Below are positions 56,415 to 64,000 of a DNA stretch of 64,000 nt, in pieces. The notes under the pieces are model-generated. The model did not search any database. It worked only from the letters and a program-made list of their open reading frames with translations, and had not been told where the DNA came from. Location of the stretch: the NCBI RefSeq assembly GCF_007858975.2, contig NZ_CP042220.2, forward strand, positions 930,001 to 994,000, read 5' to 3'. This stretch comes from Dickeya poaceiphila (lineage in GTDB: Bacteria; Pseudomonadota; Gammaproteobacteria; Enterobacterales; Enterobacteriaceae). Position 1 is the stretch's first letter; every line of letters begins with the position of its first letter. The position numbers and the translations under genes were made by a program.

Positions 56415-57396
56415 AGTTCACAACGTTAACAAGCAATTTGGTCAGTTCCGGGCACTCAACCAGATCAATTTGTCGATTCAGAGTGGTGAACTGGTGGCGC
56501 TACTGGGGCCGTCTGGCTGCGGTAAAACTACGTTGTTGCGTATTATCGCCGGTCTGGAAAAGCCGGATAGCGGCAACATCGTTTTCCACGGCGAAGACGT
56601 GTCGGGGCATGATGTGCGCGACCGTAATGTCGGCTTTGTTTTCCAGCATTATGCGCTGTTTCGCCATATGACCGTGTTCGATAACGTAGCGTTCGGATTG
56701 CGCATGAAACCGAAGGCGATACGGCCATCTAAGCGGGATATCGAGACAAAGGTGCGCGAGTTGCTCAATATGGTGCAACTGGAGTGGCTGGCGGATCGTT
56801 ACCCTGAGCAGTTATCTGGCGGACAGCGCCAGCGTATTGCACTGGCACGGGCGCTGATTGTGGAGCCACGCATTCTGCTGCTTGACGAGCCATTCGGTGC
56901 GCTTGATGCCAAAGTACGTAAGGAACTGCGCCGCTGGTTATCGCGTCTGCACGAAGAAATCAACCTGACATCGGTATTTGTCACCCATGATCAGGAGGAA
57001 GCGATGGAAGTGGCTGACCGTATCGTGCTGATGAACAAAGGTGTGATTGAACAGATTGGCACGCCTGATGACGTGTATAACCGTCCGGCTACCGAGTTTG
57101 TTTACAATTTCCTGGGGGACAGCAACCAGCTGAAACTGGCAGGGCATGATCAGGCTATTCAGTTCCGTCCGCACGAAGTGGCGCTGTCGAAACAGAAACA
57201 GGCCGACTTCCAGCCGGTGGTGGTTAAGGATATTCGTCCGCTGGGGGCACTGACCCGGCTGGTACTGAAGGTTGATGGCGATAATGAACTGATTGAAGCG
57301 GAAGTGGCGCATGATGATGCGGTGTTGAACGATTTACACCGTGGTGATGTCGTGCAGTTCAAACCGAAGCGTTATAACCATGACTGGGAAATTTGA
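56404..57396 (+). CDS. cysA: Sulfate/thiosulfate ABC transporter ATPase CysA
   Basis: 330 residues, shorter than E. coli (365) in the C-terminal regulatory part. Walker [10 protein letters not shown] (about 35-43), Q-loop [17 protein letters not shown], signature [15 protein letters not shown], Walker [13 protein letters not shown]-loop [12 protein letters not shown], all intact. cysM, which follows cysA in E. coli, is absent. An IS4-family element lies in the terminator right after the stop codon. Confidence 0.96.
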   Translation: MSIEVHNVNKQFGQFRALNQINLSIQSGELVALLGPSGCGKTTLLRIIAGLEKPDSGNIVFHGEDVSGHDVRDRNVGFVFQHYALFRHMTVFDNVAFGLRMKPKAIRPSKRDIETKVRELLNMVQLEWLADRYPEQLSGGQRQRIALARALIVEPRILLLDEPFGALDAKVRKELRRWLSRLHEEINLTSVFVTHDQEEAMEVADRIVLMNKGVIEQIGTPDDVYNRPATEFVYNFLGDSNQLKLAGHDQAIQFRPHEVALSKQKQADFQPVVVKDIRPLGALTRLVLKVDGDNELIEAEVAHDDAVLNDLHRGDVVQFKPKRYNHDWEI

Positions 57397-57399
57397 GCA

Positions 57400-57419
57400 T
57401 AAAAAAACGCCCGTCAGGG
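57400..57419. other. Left half of the split cysA/doxX terminator, with IS4 target repeat
   Basis: AAAAAAACG followed by CCCGTCAGGG (57410-57419). The same 10 bp recurs at 60136-60145 followed by CGTTTTTTT. Joined without the insertion they form AAAAAAACGCCC-gtca-GGGCGTTTTTTT, a perfect bidirectional terminator. The insertion separated its two halves by about 2.7 kb. Confidence 0.85.
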
Positions 57420-57441
57420 TAATGCCAGTCACTTAAGGTGA

Positions 57442-58735
57442 GAGAGCGTTCAGAATTCTGTGTCACGTTAAAAATTCTACAACGTCATCACGTTATTTAG
57501 TCGCCCTTCAAAATAAATGGCCAACTGTGACAATGTCAAATTCCAGCTCTGGATGGGCATTGTCCATTTTTCCTGTGCGTTCATCGGCCCCAGATAAAGC
57601 AGCTTCAACAGACTGTTTTCATTCGGGAAAGCACCTTTGGTTTTGGTCAGCTTCCTGAACTGTCTGTGCACCGATTCGATAGCATTTGTGGTGTAAATGA
57701 CTTTGCGGATATTTGCCGGATAGCGGAAGTACGCTGACAGATTGTCCCACTTGCGTCGCCACGACTGGAGCACCACCGGATACTGCAACCCCCATTTCGC
57801 TTCCAGCTCATCCAGTGCCATTTCGGCCGCTTCTTTTGACACTGCACGGAGACTGGCTTCAGGTCGGTCATGAAGGCTTTATGGTGCTTTGAGGCCACAT
57901 ATTTAATCGAATTGCGTATCTGATGAATGATGCACAACTGCACTTCCGTCTGCGGATAAATGCTGTTTATTGCCTCTGGGAAGTCGGTCAGCCCGTCCAC
58001 GCAGGCAATCAGAATGTCTTTAACACCGCGATTTTGCAGGTCGCTTAATACCGACAGCCAGAAGTTAGCCCCCTCACTTTCTGACAGATACAGGCCCAGA
58101 ACTTCCTTTTTACCTTCCAGATTCAGGGCCAGCACGGTGTAAACCGCTTTGCTCTGATAGCGGCCATCTTCCCGGATTTTATAGTGAATAGCGTCCAGCC
58201 AGACGAAGGGATAAACCTGCTCCAGCGGGCGCTGTTGCCACTGTTTTAGTTCAGGGATGACTTTATCGGTTACTGCACTGATGGTAGCAGTGGACACGCT
58301 GAAGGCCTATAAATCTTCGATCTCCCGGCTAATGTCCTGATAGCTCATCCCCAGTGCAAACAGGCGAATGATCTTGTGTTCGATCTCGTCGGATAACGTG
58401 GTCTGATGTTTTTTCACCAACTGGGGTTCAAAAGTGCCATTACGATCGCGCGGAGTCGCCAGTTCGAAGCTGCCCGTCGGGGCTTTAATGGTCTTTTTGC
58501 CGGAGCCATTTTTACGGTTAGCTTCAACGTCCTGAGCCAGATGTGAGTCCAGTTCCGCAGACAGGGCAGCTTCCGTTAACTGTTTGATTAAAGGCGTTAA
58601 GATACCATCTTTGCCCGTTAATGCCTGACCAGACTGGAGGGCTTTAAGCGCTTTATCGAAATCGAAGGGCTGGGACATATGTCATTCCTTTTTGATTGTA
58701 TATTACCGGAATGACACAGAATTTCTAACACTCCC
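57442..58735 (-). mobile_element. IS256-family insertion sequence nested in the IS4 element
   Basis: 1294 bp. Terminal inverted repeats begin GAGAGCGTTCAGAATTCTGT at the left and GGGAGTGTTAGAAATTCTGT at the right (minus strand), continuing GTCA in both. It is flanked by the 8-bp duplication TAAGGTGA (57434-57441 and 58736-58743), as expected for IS256. It lies at the very 3' end of the IS4 transposase gene. Its own transposase is inactivated. Confidence 0.9.
57477..58678 (-). pseudogene. IS256-family (mutator type) transposase, inactivated
   Basis: A full-length transposase of about 400 residues can be read only by ignoring two lesions. A TAG stop at 58307-58309 interrupts ...ISREIEDL-stop-AFSVSTATIS, where the family has a Tyr codon (TAT to TAG). 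A one-base deletion near 57850 shifts the frame inside DLKPVYRAVSKEA, after which the reading continues as MALDELEAKWGLQYPVVLQSW to the end. Total length 1202 bases equals 401 codons minus one base. DDE-type segments FVWLDAIHYKIR and IACVDGLTDFPEAI are intact. Confidence 0.92.
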
Positions 58736-60077
58736 TAAGGTGACTGGCATTGTTTTTAAAAGGGTATTTGGGCTTTTTTTGCCTCACTTCTCTTTCATAC
58801 TCCCGCTCCCGTCTCGGCGGCAGTTTCAGCATCGCGGCATTGCTGTAGAAGTGCTTCAGGTGTCCCGGCACTGCTCCCGGTGAGGACCATGGCAGCCCGA
58901 TTAACAGCCGCATGATTTCTGCCACCGAACCGCTGAAGCTCAGCTGATACGGCAGATAATCTCCTTTCAGGCTGAACGCCATTTTCACCATCTGATACCG
59001 CACCAGGTTGTATGTCAGCAGTATCCCCCACAGCTCCTGTCTCACCATCTCCGGTAATTTACTTCTCAGCGTCCAGCGGTTGCCGCACAGGAACTGCTTC
59101 GCCTCACGATACCCCAGTTCGATTTCCCACCGGTGTTTGTAGAGTTCTGCTATGTCTGCCGCCGGGTAACGCATCGCGTCCGTCATCGATGTGACAACCT
59201 GACGTTCCACACCGTTAACCTTCCTGCTGATTAACCGGACAGTGAGCTCATCCGGCAGACCTTCCCACTGTTTTCTTGCCTGTGGCGAGGTCTTCAGCGT
59301 TATCAGTTCATCCTGCCTGCCCAGTCTGCGTATCACCTCATACTGCGTGCCCTTTTTCAGCGGCAACAACCAGTGGCGGTTCTCACCTGCCCTGTGCCAG
59401 TCATGCAGCAGGCCTGTTGACCAGAAGCCCCTGTCGAACAACGTCACGCTATTATCCGGTGCCTGCTTTGCCAGTCCTGCCGCCAGCCGCATCTCATTAA
59501 CGTCATACCGGCCCATCACGCTGGCGCGCAGCAGGTGACTGCTCAGTTCCATCAGACACACCATGCGGACCTGCGGGAAGCCTTTTTCACCGTACTGATT
59601 TTCCGCTTTCGCGAAGGCAGCGGCATTTTCCGGTGTGTCGGGCGTTCGCCAGACCACGCCATCAACGGCGTTCAGCGTCAGCCCGTTCCAGAGCGGATGC
59701 CGGGATTCTTCATGCCAGTGCTGTTGTGTCAGTTCGAACAGCACTCTAATGGCATCCTCACCCAGCGTTTTGCGGCGGGCAATGACGGAGCTGGGTGCGG
59801 TAAAAGGTCTGCCAGTCCGGTCAGCGATGTCCATCAGATTGACGATATGGGACACAGGCTTGTTGTTGAAAATAGCCATACCTATAACCAGCCAGACCAT
59901 GGATTCGAGGGGAAGCTTACGCTTACGTAGCGTCACGGTATCCGTGAGGGTAAAGGCCTGCTGAATAAGGTCGGGGGAAAGGAGGTCGGCAAGACTCTGA
60001 ACTTCATCGGGAGCGGTAAGATTGATAATGCCGAGGGCCTGTGAAAGTTCCATTAAAAAGGGTCCATGTGAAGACAT
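58725..60077 (-). CDS. IS4-family transposase
   Basis: 450 residues from 60077, or 442 from the ATG at 60053 (MELSQALGIINL). DDE transposase of the IS4 type: NAVDGVVWRTPDTPEN (first Asp), SVTLFDRGFWSTGLL (second Asp) and the Y-x2-R-W-E-I-E-x-G-Y-R-E region YKHRWEIELGYREAKQFL (Glu). The frame is intact. The last residues are altered by the nested IS256 insertion: the uninterrupted gene would end NNASHLK, whereas it now ends NNASHLREC, with the stop supplied by the insert. Confidence 0.92.
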   Translation of the reverse strand: MSSHGPFLMELSQALGIINLTAPDEVQSLADLLSPDLIQQAFTLTDTVTLRKRKLPLESMVWLVIGMAIFNNKPVSHIVNLMDIADRTGRPFTAPSSVIARRKTLGEDAIRVLFELTQQHWHEESRHPLWNGLTLNAVDGVVWRTPDTPENAAAFAKAENQYGEKGFPQVRMVCLMELSSHLLRASVMGRYDVNEMRLAAGLAKQAPDNSVTLFDRGFWSTGLLHDWHRAGENRHWLLPLKKGTQYEVIRRLGRQDELITLKTSPQARKQWEGLPDELTVRLISRKVNGVERQVVTSMTDAMRYPAADIAELYKHRWEIELGYREAKQFLCGNRWTLRSKLPEMVRQELWGILLTYNLVRYQMVKMAFSLKGDYLPYQLSFSGSVAEIMRLLIGLPWSSPGAVPGHLKHFYSNAAMLKLPPRREREYEREVRQKKPKYPFKNNASHLREC

Positions 60078-60135
60078 GAACCCTTTTTACATCAGCCACC
60101 GGATCGGTCAACCGATCCTTAAACGATCGGCATTA

Positions 60136-60157
60136 CCCGTCAGGGCGTTTTTTTCAG
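60136..60157. other. Right half of the split cysA/doxX terminator
   Basis: CCCGTCAGGG (target duplication) followed by CGTTTTTTT. It can no longer pair with the ACGCCC half at 57407, so doxX (minus strand) has lost its terminator hairpin. Confidence 0.8.
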
Positions 60158-60170
60158 GTATACCAGGCAA

Positions 60171-60605
60171 TTAACGGTAGTCTTCGTTCGATGCCACAGA
60201 ATAGCGGCCACTGCCCAGTAGCATGATGACCAGACTGCACAGGAAATAAAACGCTTCCCCTTCCAATCCCCATGCACCGACGTTAGTAATAGTGAACACT
60301 TTGCCCAGTGTGACCAGCAGCGTTGCAACCAGCAGATTAAATGCCACTACTGCGGCAGAAATACGGGTGAACACGCCAAGGATAATCAGGATCGGAGCCA
60401 CAACTTCGCCGATGTAGGCACCGTAGGCAATAAAACCGGGTAAACCATGTTGTGCCAGCATCCCAGAAACCCAGCCTACGCCGTGTTGAATTTTAGCAAC
60501 ACCGTGGAATAGCAACAGAATGCCGACGGTCAAACGTAGCAGCAGTTTGCCGCCGTCCGGATGGTCGGTTAAACCGGTAAAGAACTTATTGGTTTTTACT
60601 ATCAT
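60171..60605 (-). CDS. DoxX-family membrane protein
   Basis: 144 residues with about four membrane segments. DoxX family: GGKLLLRLTVGILLLFHGVAKIQHGVGWVSGML and FIAYGAYIGEVVAPILIILGVFTRISAAVVAFNLLVATLLV. E. coli relatives include YphA. The function is not established; family members are linked to redox or thiol stress in other bacteria. It converged on cysA before the IS insertion. Confidence 0.9.
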   Translation of the reverse strand: MIVKTNKFFTGLTDHPDGGKLLLRLTVGILLLFHGVAKIQHGVGWVSGMLAQHGLPGFIAYGAYIGEVVAPILIILGVFTRISAAVVAFNLLVATLLVTLGKVFTITNVGAWGLEGEAFYFLCSLVIMLLGSGRYSVASNEDYR

Positions 60606-60932
60606 TGTCTTACCCTTAATTCAGGAATAGGTTTTATTGTGATGCTAGTGTCATCTTTTGGCGGCAGAATAAAAAACCAATACATTTGACCCTCCTTATC
60701 AAAAATTTTGCGTCATAGGTCTGTTGGTTTTAAAAATCGATAGGAATCCGGATTAAGAGGGATGTGAATTATTGCGAGGGATGTTAGCCCCCTGAGCGGT
60801 ACAGAAGAATCGGGGGAGCAGCAGTAAAAGTCGTGAGAAAAAGGAAATAAGGCGTAGAAATATTATCTGGCGATAACGTAGTAAAAATAACTAAGAATAT
60901 TTCAGGCGAATTGACCGGCGTGGTCAGGGTAA
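60606..60932. other. Intergenic region upstream of doxX, no gene seen
   Basis: About 330 bp, AT-rich near doxX. It should hold the doxX promoter (minus strand). I see no supported gene, repeat or terminator in it. Confidence 0.45.
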
Positions 60933-61194
60933 TTCTCACCTGAACGACATCGTGCGCTTATGAAATGTCAGTGTGAATAATAGCGAAAGGTGATTTATTT
61001 AGCGGTGGTGGGTCGTGCAGGATGACTCGGCCTGTGGCCTCGCCCTTCGGGCCAGCGCGATGCGCTGTTGTCTCGCTTCGCTCGACTCGAACCTGAACGC
61101 AGGTTCTCACCTGCACAACATCGTGTGCCTATGAAACGTCAGAGTGAGTAATTGGGGAAGGTGATACATTTAGCGGTGGTGGGTCGTGCAGGAT
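60933..61194 (-). repeat. Tandem repeat containing the 3' end of tRNA-Lys
   Basis: Two 91-bp copies at 60933-61023 and 61104-61194, starting 171 bp apart, differ at about 12 positions by my count. Each contains TGGTGGGTCGTGCAGGAT, on the minus strand the last 18 bases of tRNA-Lys including CCA, plus the DNA downstream of that tRNA. The second copy is the real tRNA-Lys end; the first has only this 3' piece. The 80 bp between them is GC-rich with palindromes (GGCCTGTGGCC, GAGCGAAGCGAG, GAACCTG-aacg-CAGGTTC). The plan resembles the 178-bp repeats with 19-bp tRNA-Tyr ends after E. coli tyrT. Confidence 0.8.
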
Positions 61195-61252
61195 TCGAAC
61201 CTGCGACCAATTGATTAAAAGTCAACTGCTCTACCGACTGAGCTAACGACCC
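61177..61252 (-). tRNA. lysV: tRNA-Lys (TTT)
   Basis: 76 bases with CCA encoded. Acceptor GGGTCGT pairs with ACGACCC, and the anticodon loop is GACTTTTAATC. It is the last gene of the Val-Val-Val-Lys cluster, the same order as E. coli valUXY-lysV next to gltX. Confidence 0.97.
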
Positions 61253-61259
61253 GCAGAAG

Positions 61260-61335
61260 TGGTGGGTGATGACGGGATCGAACCGCCGACCCCCTCCTTG
61301 TAAGGGAGGTGCTCTCCCAGCTGAGCTAATCACCC
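61260..61335 (-). tRNA. valY: tRNA-Val (TAC), third copy in transcription order
   Basis: 76 bases, GGGTGATTAGCTCAGC start, anticodon TAC in CCCTTACAAGG, encoded CCA. Identical to the other two copies in this cluster; seven bases before tRNA-Lys. Confidence 0.97.
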
Positions 61336-61378
61336 ACTTCTGTACTTCATTATCGTAAGAAGATAGCTGGTATGAGAG

Positions 61379-61454
61379 TGGTGGGTGATGACGGGATCGA
61401 ACCGCCGACCCCCTCCTTGTAAGGGAGGTGCTCTCCCAGCTGAGCTAATCACCC
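61379..61454 (-). tRNA. valX: tRNA-Val (TAC), second copy
   Basis: 76 bases, identical in sequence to the copies at 61260 and 61498, separated from its neighbours by 43-bp spacers. Confidence 0.97.
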
Positions 61455-61497
61455 AATCTCAATTCTTCTTACTTTACACAGCGCGACACTCTATGAG

Positions 61498-61573
61498 TGG
61501 TGGGTGATGACGGGATCGAACCGCCGACCCCCTCCTTGTAAGGGAGGTGCTCTCCCAGCTGAGCTAATCACCC
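61498..61573 (-). tRNA. valU: tRNA-Val (TAC), first copy
   Basis: 76 bases, identical to the two following copies. It is the promoter-proximal gene of the cluster. Confidence 0.97.
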
Positions 61574-61590
61574 CCGCTGTGTGGAGTCGC

Positions 61591-61618
61591 ATTATAGGGA
61601 TACTTGACTATGAGTCAA
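61591..61618 (-). promoter_or_regulatory. Promoter of the tRNA-Val/Lys cluster
   Basis: On the minus strand TTGACT (61613-61618), 16-bp spacer, TATAAT (61591-61596), then a GC-containing discriminator and the first tRNA about 18 bp further. A strong sigma-70 stable-RNA promoter, divergent from gltX. Confidence 0.85.
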
Positions 61619-61892
61619 CGCTTTTTAAAACGAAAATGGTCGTTCGTTGTAAAATTAGTCGATGTGCCGTATTTCTGGGCGTTAGCGTTGAATCCCTACG
61701 CATTTTAGCCAGAAGAGACCGGCCTCGACGCGGTTATGGCGTTGAGGAATCGGGGGGGAGTGATAGAATATTGCCCACATTTAAACAGGCTGTGTCTCGC
61801 GCTGACAGCGCGCATCCTTGATGGCGGGGCACAGTTCGGAATCCTGGTTGGTGTTAACCGACCGTTGCTGTCCAATTAAGGCCGTAATCCCA

Positions 61893-63308
61893 ATGAAAAT
61901 CAAAACCCGCTTTGCGCCCAGCCCGACTGGTTATCTTCATGTTGGTGGTGCTCGTACCGCCCTGTATTCCTGGTTGTTTGCCCGTCATCATGGCGGTGAG
62001 TTCGTTTTGCGTATTGAAGATACCGATCTGGAGCGTTCGACCAAAGAGGCGATTGACGCCATTATGGATGGCATGAACTGGTTGAATCTGGACTGGGATG
62101 AAGGCCCGTATTATCAGACCAAACGTTTTGATCGTTATAATGCGGTTATTGATCAGATGCTGGAAAATGGCACGGCCTATAAGTGTTATTGCTCCAAAGA
62201 GCGCCTGGAAGCGCTGCGTGAGCAGCAGATGGCTAACGGTGATAAACCACGGTATGACGGCTGCTGCCGGGATTCTCACGAACATCACGCCGATGATGAA
62301 CCGCATGTGGTTCGCTTTCGTAATCCGCAAGATGGTTCAGTGATCTTTGATGATCGTATTCGTGGTCCGATTGAGTTCAGCAACCTTGAGCTGGACGATC
62401 TGATCATTCGCCGTACCGATGGGTCGCCGACCTATAACTTCTGTGTCGTGATCGATGACTGGGATATGGGGATCACCCACGTAATCCGTGGTGAAGACCA
62501 TATCAACAATACACCGCGTCAGATCAATATCCTCAAAGCGTTGGGCGCGCCGGTGCCGGAATATGCACACGTTTCCATGATTTTGGGCGATGACGGCAAG
62601 AAACTGTCCAAACGTCACGGCGCGGTAGGCGTCATGCAGTATCGTGATGATGGCTATTTGCCGGAAGCGCTGCTCAACTATTTGGTACGCTTGGGGTGGG
62701 CGAATGGCGATCAGGAAATCTTTTCTATTGATGAAATGAAGCAGCTGTTCTCGCTGGATGCCGTCAGCAAATCAGCCAGTGCTTTTAATACCGAAAAGCT
62801 ACAGTGGCTGAACCATCACTATATTAACCATCTGCCGCCGGAGTATGTGGCGACTCACCTGTCCTGGCATATCGAGCAGGCTGGCATTGACACCCGCACT
62901 GGTCCACAGTTGAGCGAACTGGTGACGTTGCTGGGGGAGCGCTGTAAAACGCTGAAGGAAATCGCCGAATCCTGCCGCTACTTCTATGAAGAGTTTGCTG
63001 AGTTCGATGCCGATGCCGCGAAGAAACACTTGCGTCCGGTAGCGCGTCAGCCGCTGGAATTGGTGCGCAGCAAGCTGGCGGACATCACTGACTGGACGCC
63101 GGAAAACATTCATCATGCTATTCAGGGTACTGCCGACGAGTTGCAGCAGGGGATGGGGAAAGTGGGGATGCCGCTGCGAGTCGCGGTAACCGGTGCGGGT
63201 CAGTCTCCAGGTGTGGATGTGACGGTACATGCGATTGGTCAGTCTCGCACATTGCACCGTATTGATCGGGCATTGGCGTTTATCAGTGAGCGTGAAGCCC
63301 AGCAATAA
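61893..63308 (+). CDS. gltX: Glutamyl-tRNA synthetase
   Basis: 471 residues from ATG at 61893 ([19 protein letters not shown]), the same length as E. coli; the 25 residues upstream are not conserved. GltX charges tRNA-Glu, including the one in the rRNA spacer of this window. Class I motifs: the HIGH variant [11 protein letters not shown] (about 9-19) and the KMSKS variant KKLSKRH (about 236-242). A zinc-site pattern CYCSKERL ... YDGCCRDSH is at about 98-128. The C-terminal helical anticodon-binding part follows. Confidence 0.98.
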   Translation: MKIKTRFAPSPTGYLHVGGARTALYSWLFARHHGGEFVLRIEDTDLERSTKEAIDAIMDGMNWLNLDWDEGPYYQTKRFDRYNAVIDQMLENGTAYKCYCSKERLEALREQQMANGDKPRYDGCCRDSHEHHADDEPHVVRFRNPQDGSVIFDDRIRGPIEFSNLELDDLIIRRTDGSPTYNFCVVIDDWDMGITHVIRGEDHINNTPRQINILKALGAPVPEYAHVSMILGDDGKKLSKRHGAVGVMQYRDDGYLPEALLNYLVRLGWANGDQEIFSIDEMKQLFSLDAVSKSASAFNTEKLQWLNHHYINHLPPEYVATHLSWHIEQAGIDTRTGPQLSELVTLLGERCKTLKEIAESCRYFYEEFAEFDADAAKKHLRPVARQPLELVRSKLADITDWTPENIHHAIQGTADELQQGMGKVGMPLRVAVTGAGQSPGVDVTVHAIGQSRTLHRIDRALAFISEREAQQ

Positions 63309-63334
63309 TAATTGAAGCAAGTTTGTGAGTAATG

Positions 63335-63362
63335 AAAACCCTGGCAAGCCAGGGTTTTTTAC
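63335..63362 (+). terminator. Terminator after gltX
   Basis: AAAACCCTGGC-aa-GCCAGGGTTTT with T-run, 27 bp after the stop codon. Confidence 0.88.
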
Positions 63363-63428
63363 TCTCAGCCATTACTATCTTTTTGAACGATGGCGATGGT
63401 TTTTAACTGGCGGCCTGTACCTTGCGTA

Positions 63429-64000
63429 TCAGGCATTGAGTGCCTGATTCAGATCGTCCAGCAAATCTTCTATCGCTTCGATACCGACCGACAGGCGAAT
63501 CATTTCAGGTTTGACGCCTGCCTTAGCCTGTTCTTCCGGCGTCATCTGGCGATGCGTAGTTGAAGCCGGGTGGCAGGCCAACGATTTGGCATCGCCGATA
63601 TTGACCAGCCGTTTAAAAATTTTCAGTGCATCATAGAAGCGTACGCCCGCGTCGTAGCCGTCTTTCAGGCCAAACGACAGAATGGCGGATGGCGTACCTT
63701 TCATGTATTTCTGTGCCAGCGCGTAATGCGGGTGATCTGGCAAGCCGGCATAACTGACCCAGGCCACGCTGGGGTGTGATTGCAGGTATTGCGCGACCTT
63801 TTGGGCGTTTTCCACATGGCGTTCCATACGCAGAGAGAGTGTTTCCAGACCTTGCAATAATAAAAAGGCATTCATGGGTGCTAGGGCCGAGCCGGTATTG
63901 CGCAGTGGAACGGTGCGAGCGCGGGCAATAAAAGCGGCAGGGCCGAATGTCTCGGTATAGACCACGCCATGATAAGCCGGTTCGGGGAGGTTCAGGCCCG
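63429..64000 (-). CDS. O-acetylhomoserine sulfhydrylase-type enzyme, C-terminal part
   Basis: The frame is open to the window edge; about 190 residues are visible. GLNLPEPAYHGVVYTETFGPAAFIARARTVPLRNTGSALAPMNAFLLLQGLETLSLRMERH is the pattern of MetY-type O-acetylhomoserine aminocarboxypropyltransferases of the Cys/Met PLP family. This enzyme makes homocysteine directly from sulfide. The PLP-binding Lys lies outside the window. The C terminus HPASTTHRQMTPEEQAKAGVKPEMIRLSVGIE is typical. MetY is the most likely identity; MetB/MetC are less so, because of the GLN...YHG spacing. Confidence 0.88.
   Translation of the reverse strand, partial: GLNLPEPAYHGVVYTETFGPAAFIARARTVPLRNTGSALAPMNAFLLLQGLETLSLRMERHVENAQKVAQYLQSHPSVAWVSYAGLPDHPHYALAQKYMKGTPSAILSFGLKDGYDAGVRFYDALKIFKRLVNIGDAKSLACHPASTTHRQMTPEEQAKAGVKPEMIRLSVGIEAIEDLLDDLNQALNA

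Larger units (their letters stand above)
57420..60135 (-). mobile_element. IS4-family insertion sequence, interrupted by an IS256-family element
   Basis: The ends are TAATGCCAGTCACTTAAGG (57420-57438) and, on the minus strand, TAATGCCGATCGTTTAAGG (ending at 60135), an imperfect inverted repeat starting like E. coli IS4. A 10-bp target duplication CCCGTCAGGG flanks it (57410-57419 and 60136-60145). Without the nested element and its 8-bp repeat it would be about 1414 bp, near the size of IS4. Its transposase gene (minus strand) is open. Confidence 0.88.

Noticed and set aside
57477..58678. Programmed frameshift or stop read-through in the IS256 transposase
   Set aside because: IS256-family elements encode one continuous frame, and there is no slippery run at the deletion. 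Two separate lesions point to inactivation.
57420..60135. Composite transposon or island between the IS elements
   Set aside because: No cargo gene is present; the IS256 is simply nested in the IS4.
60933..61023. A second, full tRNA-Lys gene or phage attachment site
   Set aside because: Only the last 18 tRNA bases are present and no integrase gene is nearby; the 171-bp period with downstream DNA fits a tRNA-end repeat better.

Overview
The window is a chromosomal segment from a gamma-proteobacterium of the order Enterobacterales. Most genes follow the E. coli K-12 order of the 2.7-5 minute region (proS-trmO-rcsF-metQIN-gmhB-rrn-yafD-mltD-gloB-yafS-rnhA-dnaQ-aspV, then speDE-yacC ... hpt-can-yadGH-panBCD-folK-pcnB-gluQ-dksA-sfsA-thpR-hrpB-mrcB-hemL-clcA-erpA-btuF-mtnN-dgt-degP-cdaR). 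This block is joined to a 61-minute-type block (truD-pcm-nlpD-rpoS) on the left and a 54-minute-type block (gltX with divergent tRNA-Val/Lys) on the right. Protein sequences and moderate-to-high GC suggest Pectobacteriaceae (Dickeya/Musicola/Brenneria-like); the genus is an inference.

Layout. 1-4051: end of truD, a missing surE, then pcm, nlpD, rpoS. 4129-9754 (minus): proS, rcsF-trmO and the methionine importer metNIQ behind a promoter carrying MetJ boxes. 9935-16190: gmhB and a full rRNA operon (16S, tRNA-Glu, 23S, 5S, tRNA-Asp); the 23S gene carries an intervening sequence of about 90 nt. 16360-21695: yafD, mltD, gloB, yafS, rnhA, dnaQ and a second identical tRNA-Asp. 21854-23998 (minus): speED and yacC. 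24238-27970: an accessory patch where E. coli has cueO-gcd. It holds an iron-type ABC permease/ATPase pair without a binding protein and with a degenerate ATPase, a proline-rich exported protein and a GNAT acetyltransferase. 28118-53289: housekeeping genes for purine salvage, carbonic anhydrase, pantothenate, folate, RNA polyadenylation, stringent response, peptidoglycan, heme, Fe-S, B12 uptake and envelope proteolysis.

53600-57396 is a sulfate-import operon (Sbp-type binding protein plus cysTWA). Directly downstream, an IS4-family element has inserted into the shared cysA/doxX terminator, and a dead IS256-family element sits inside the IS4 end. 60171-61618 holds doxX, a tandem repeat built on the 3' end of tRNA-Lys, tRNA-Lys and three identical tRNA-Val genes. 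The window ends with gltX and the C-terminal part of a MetY-type sulfhydrylase.

No large undescribed system is visible. The most interesting items are the tRNA-3'-end repeat (resembling E. coli tyrT/rtT), the excised surE, the non-AUG start of pcnB, the 23S intervening sequence, the nested IS pair that split a terminator, and the degenerate ABC ATPase.
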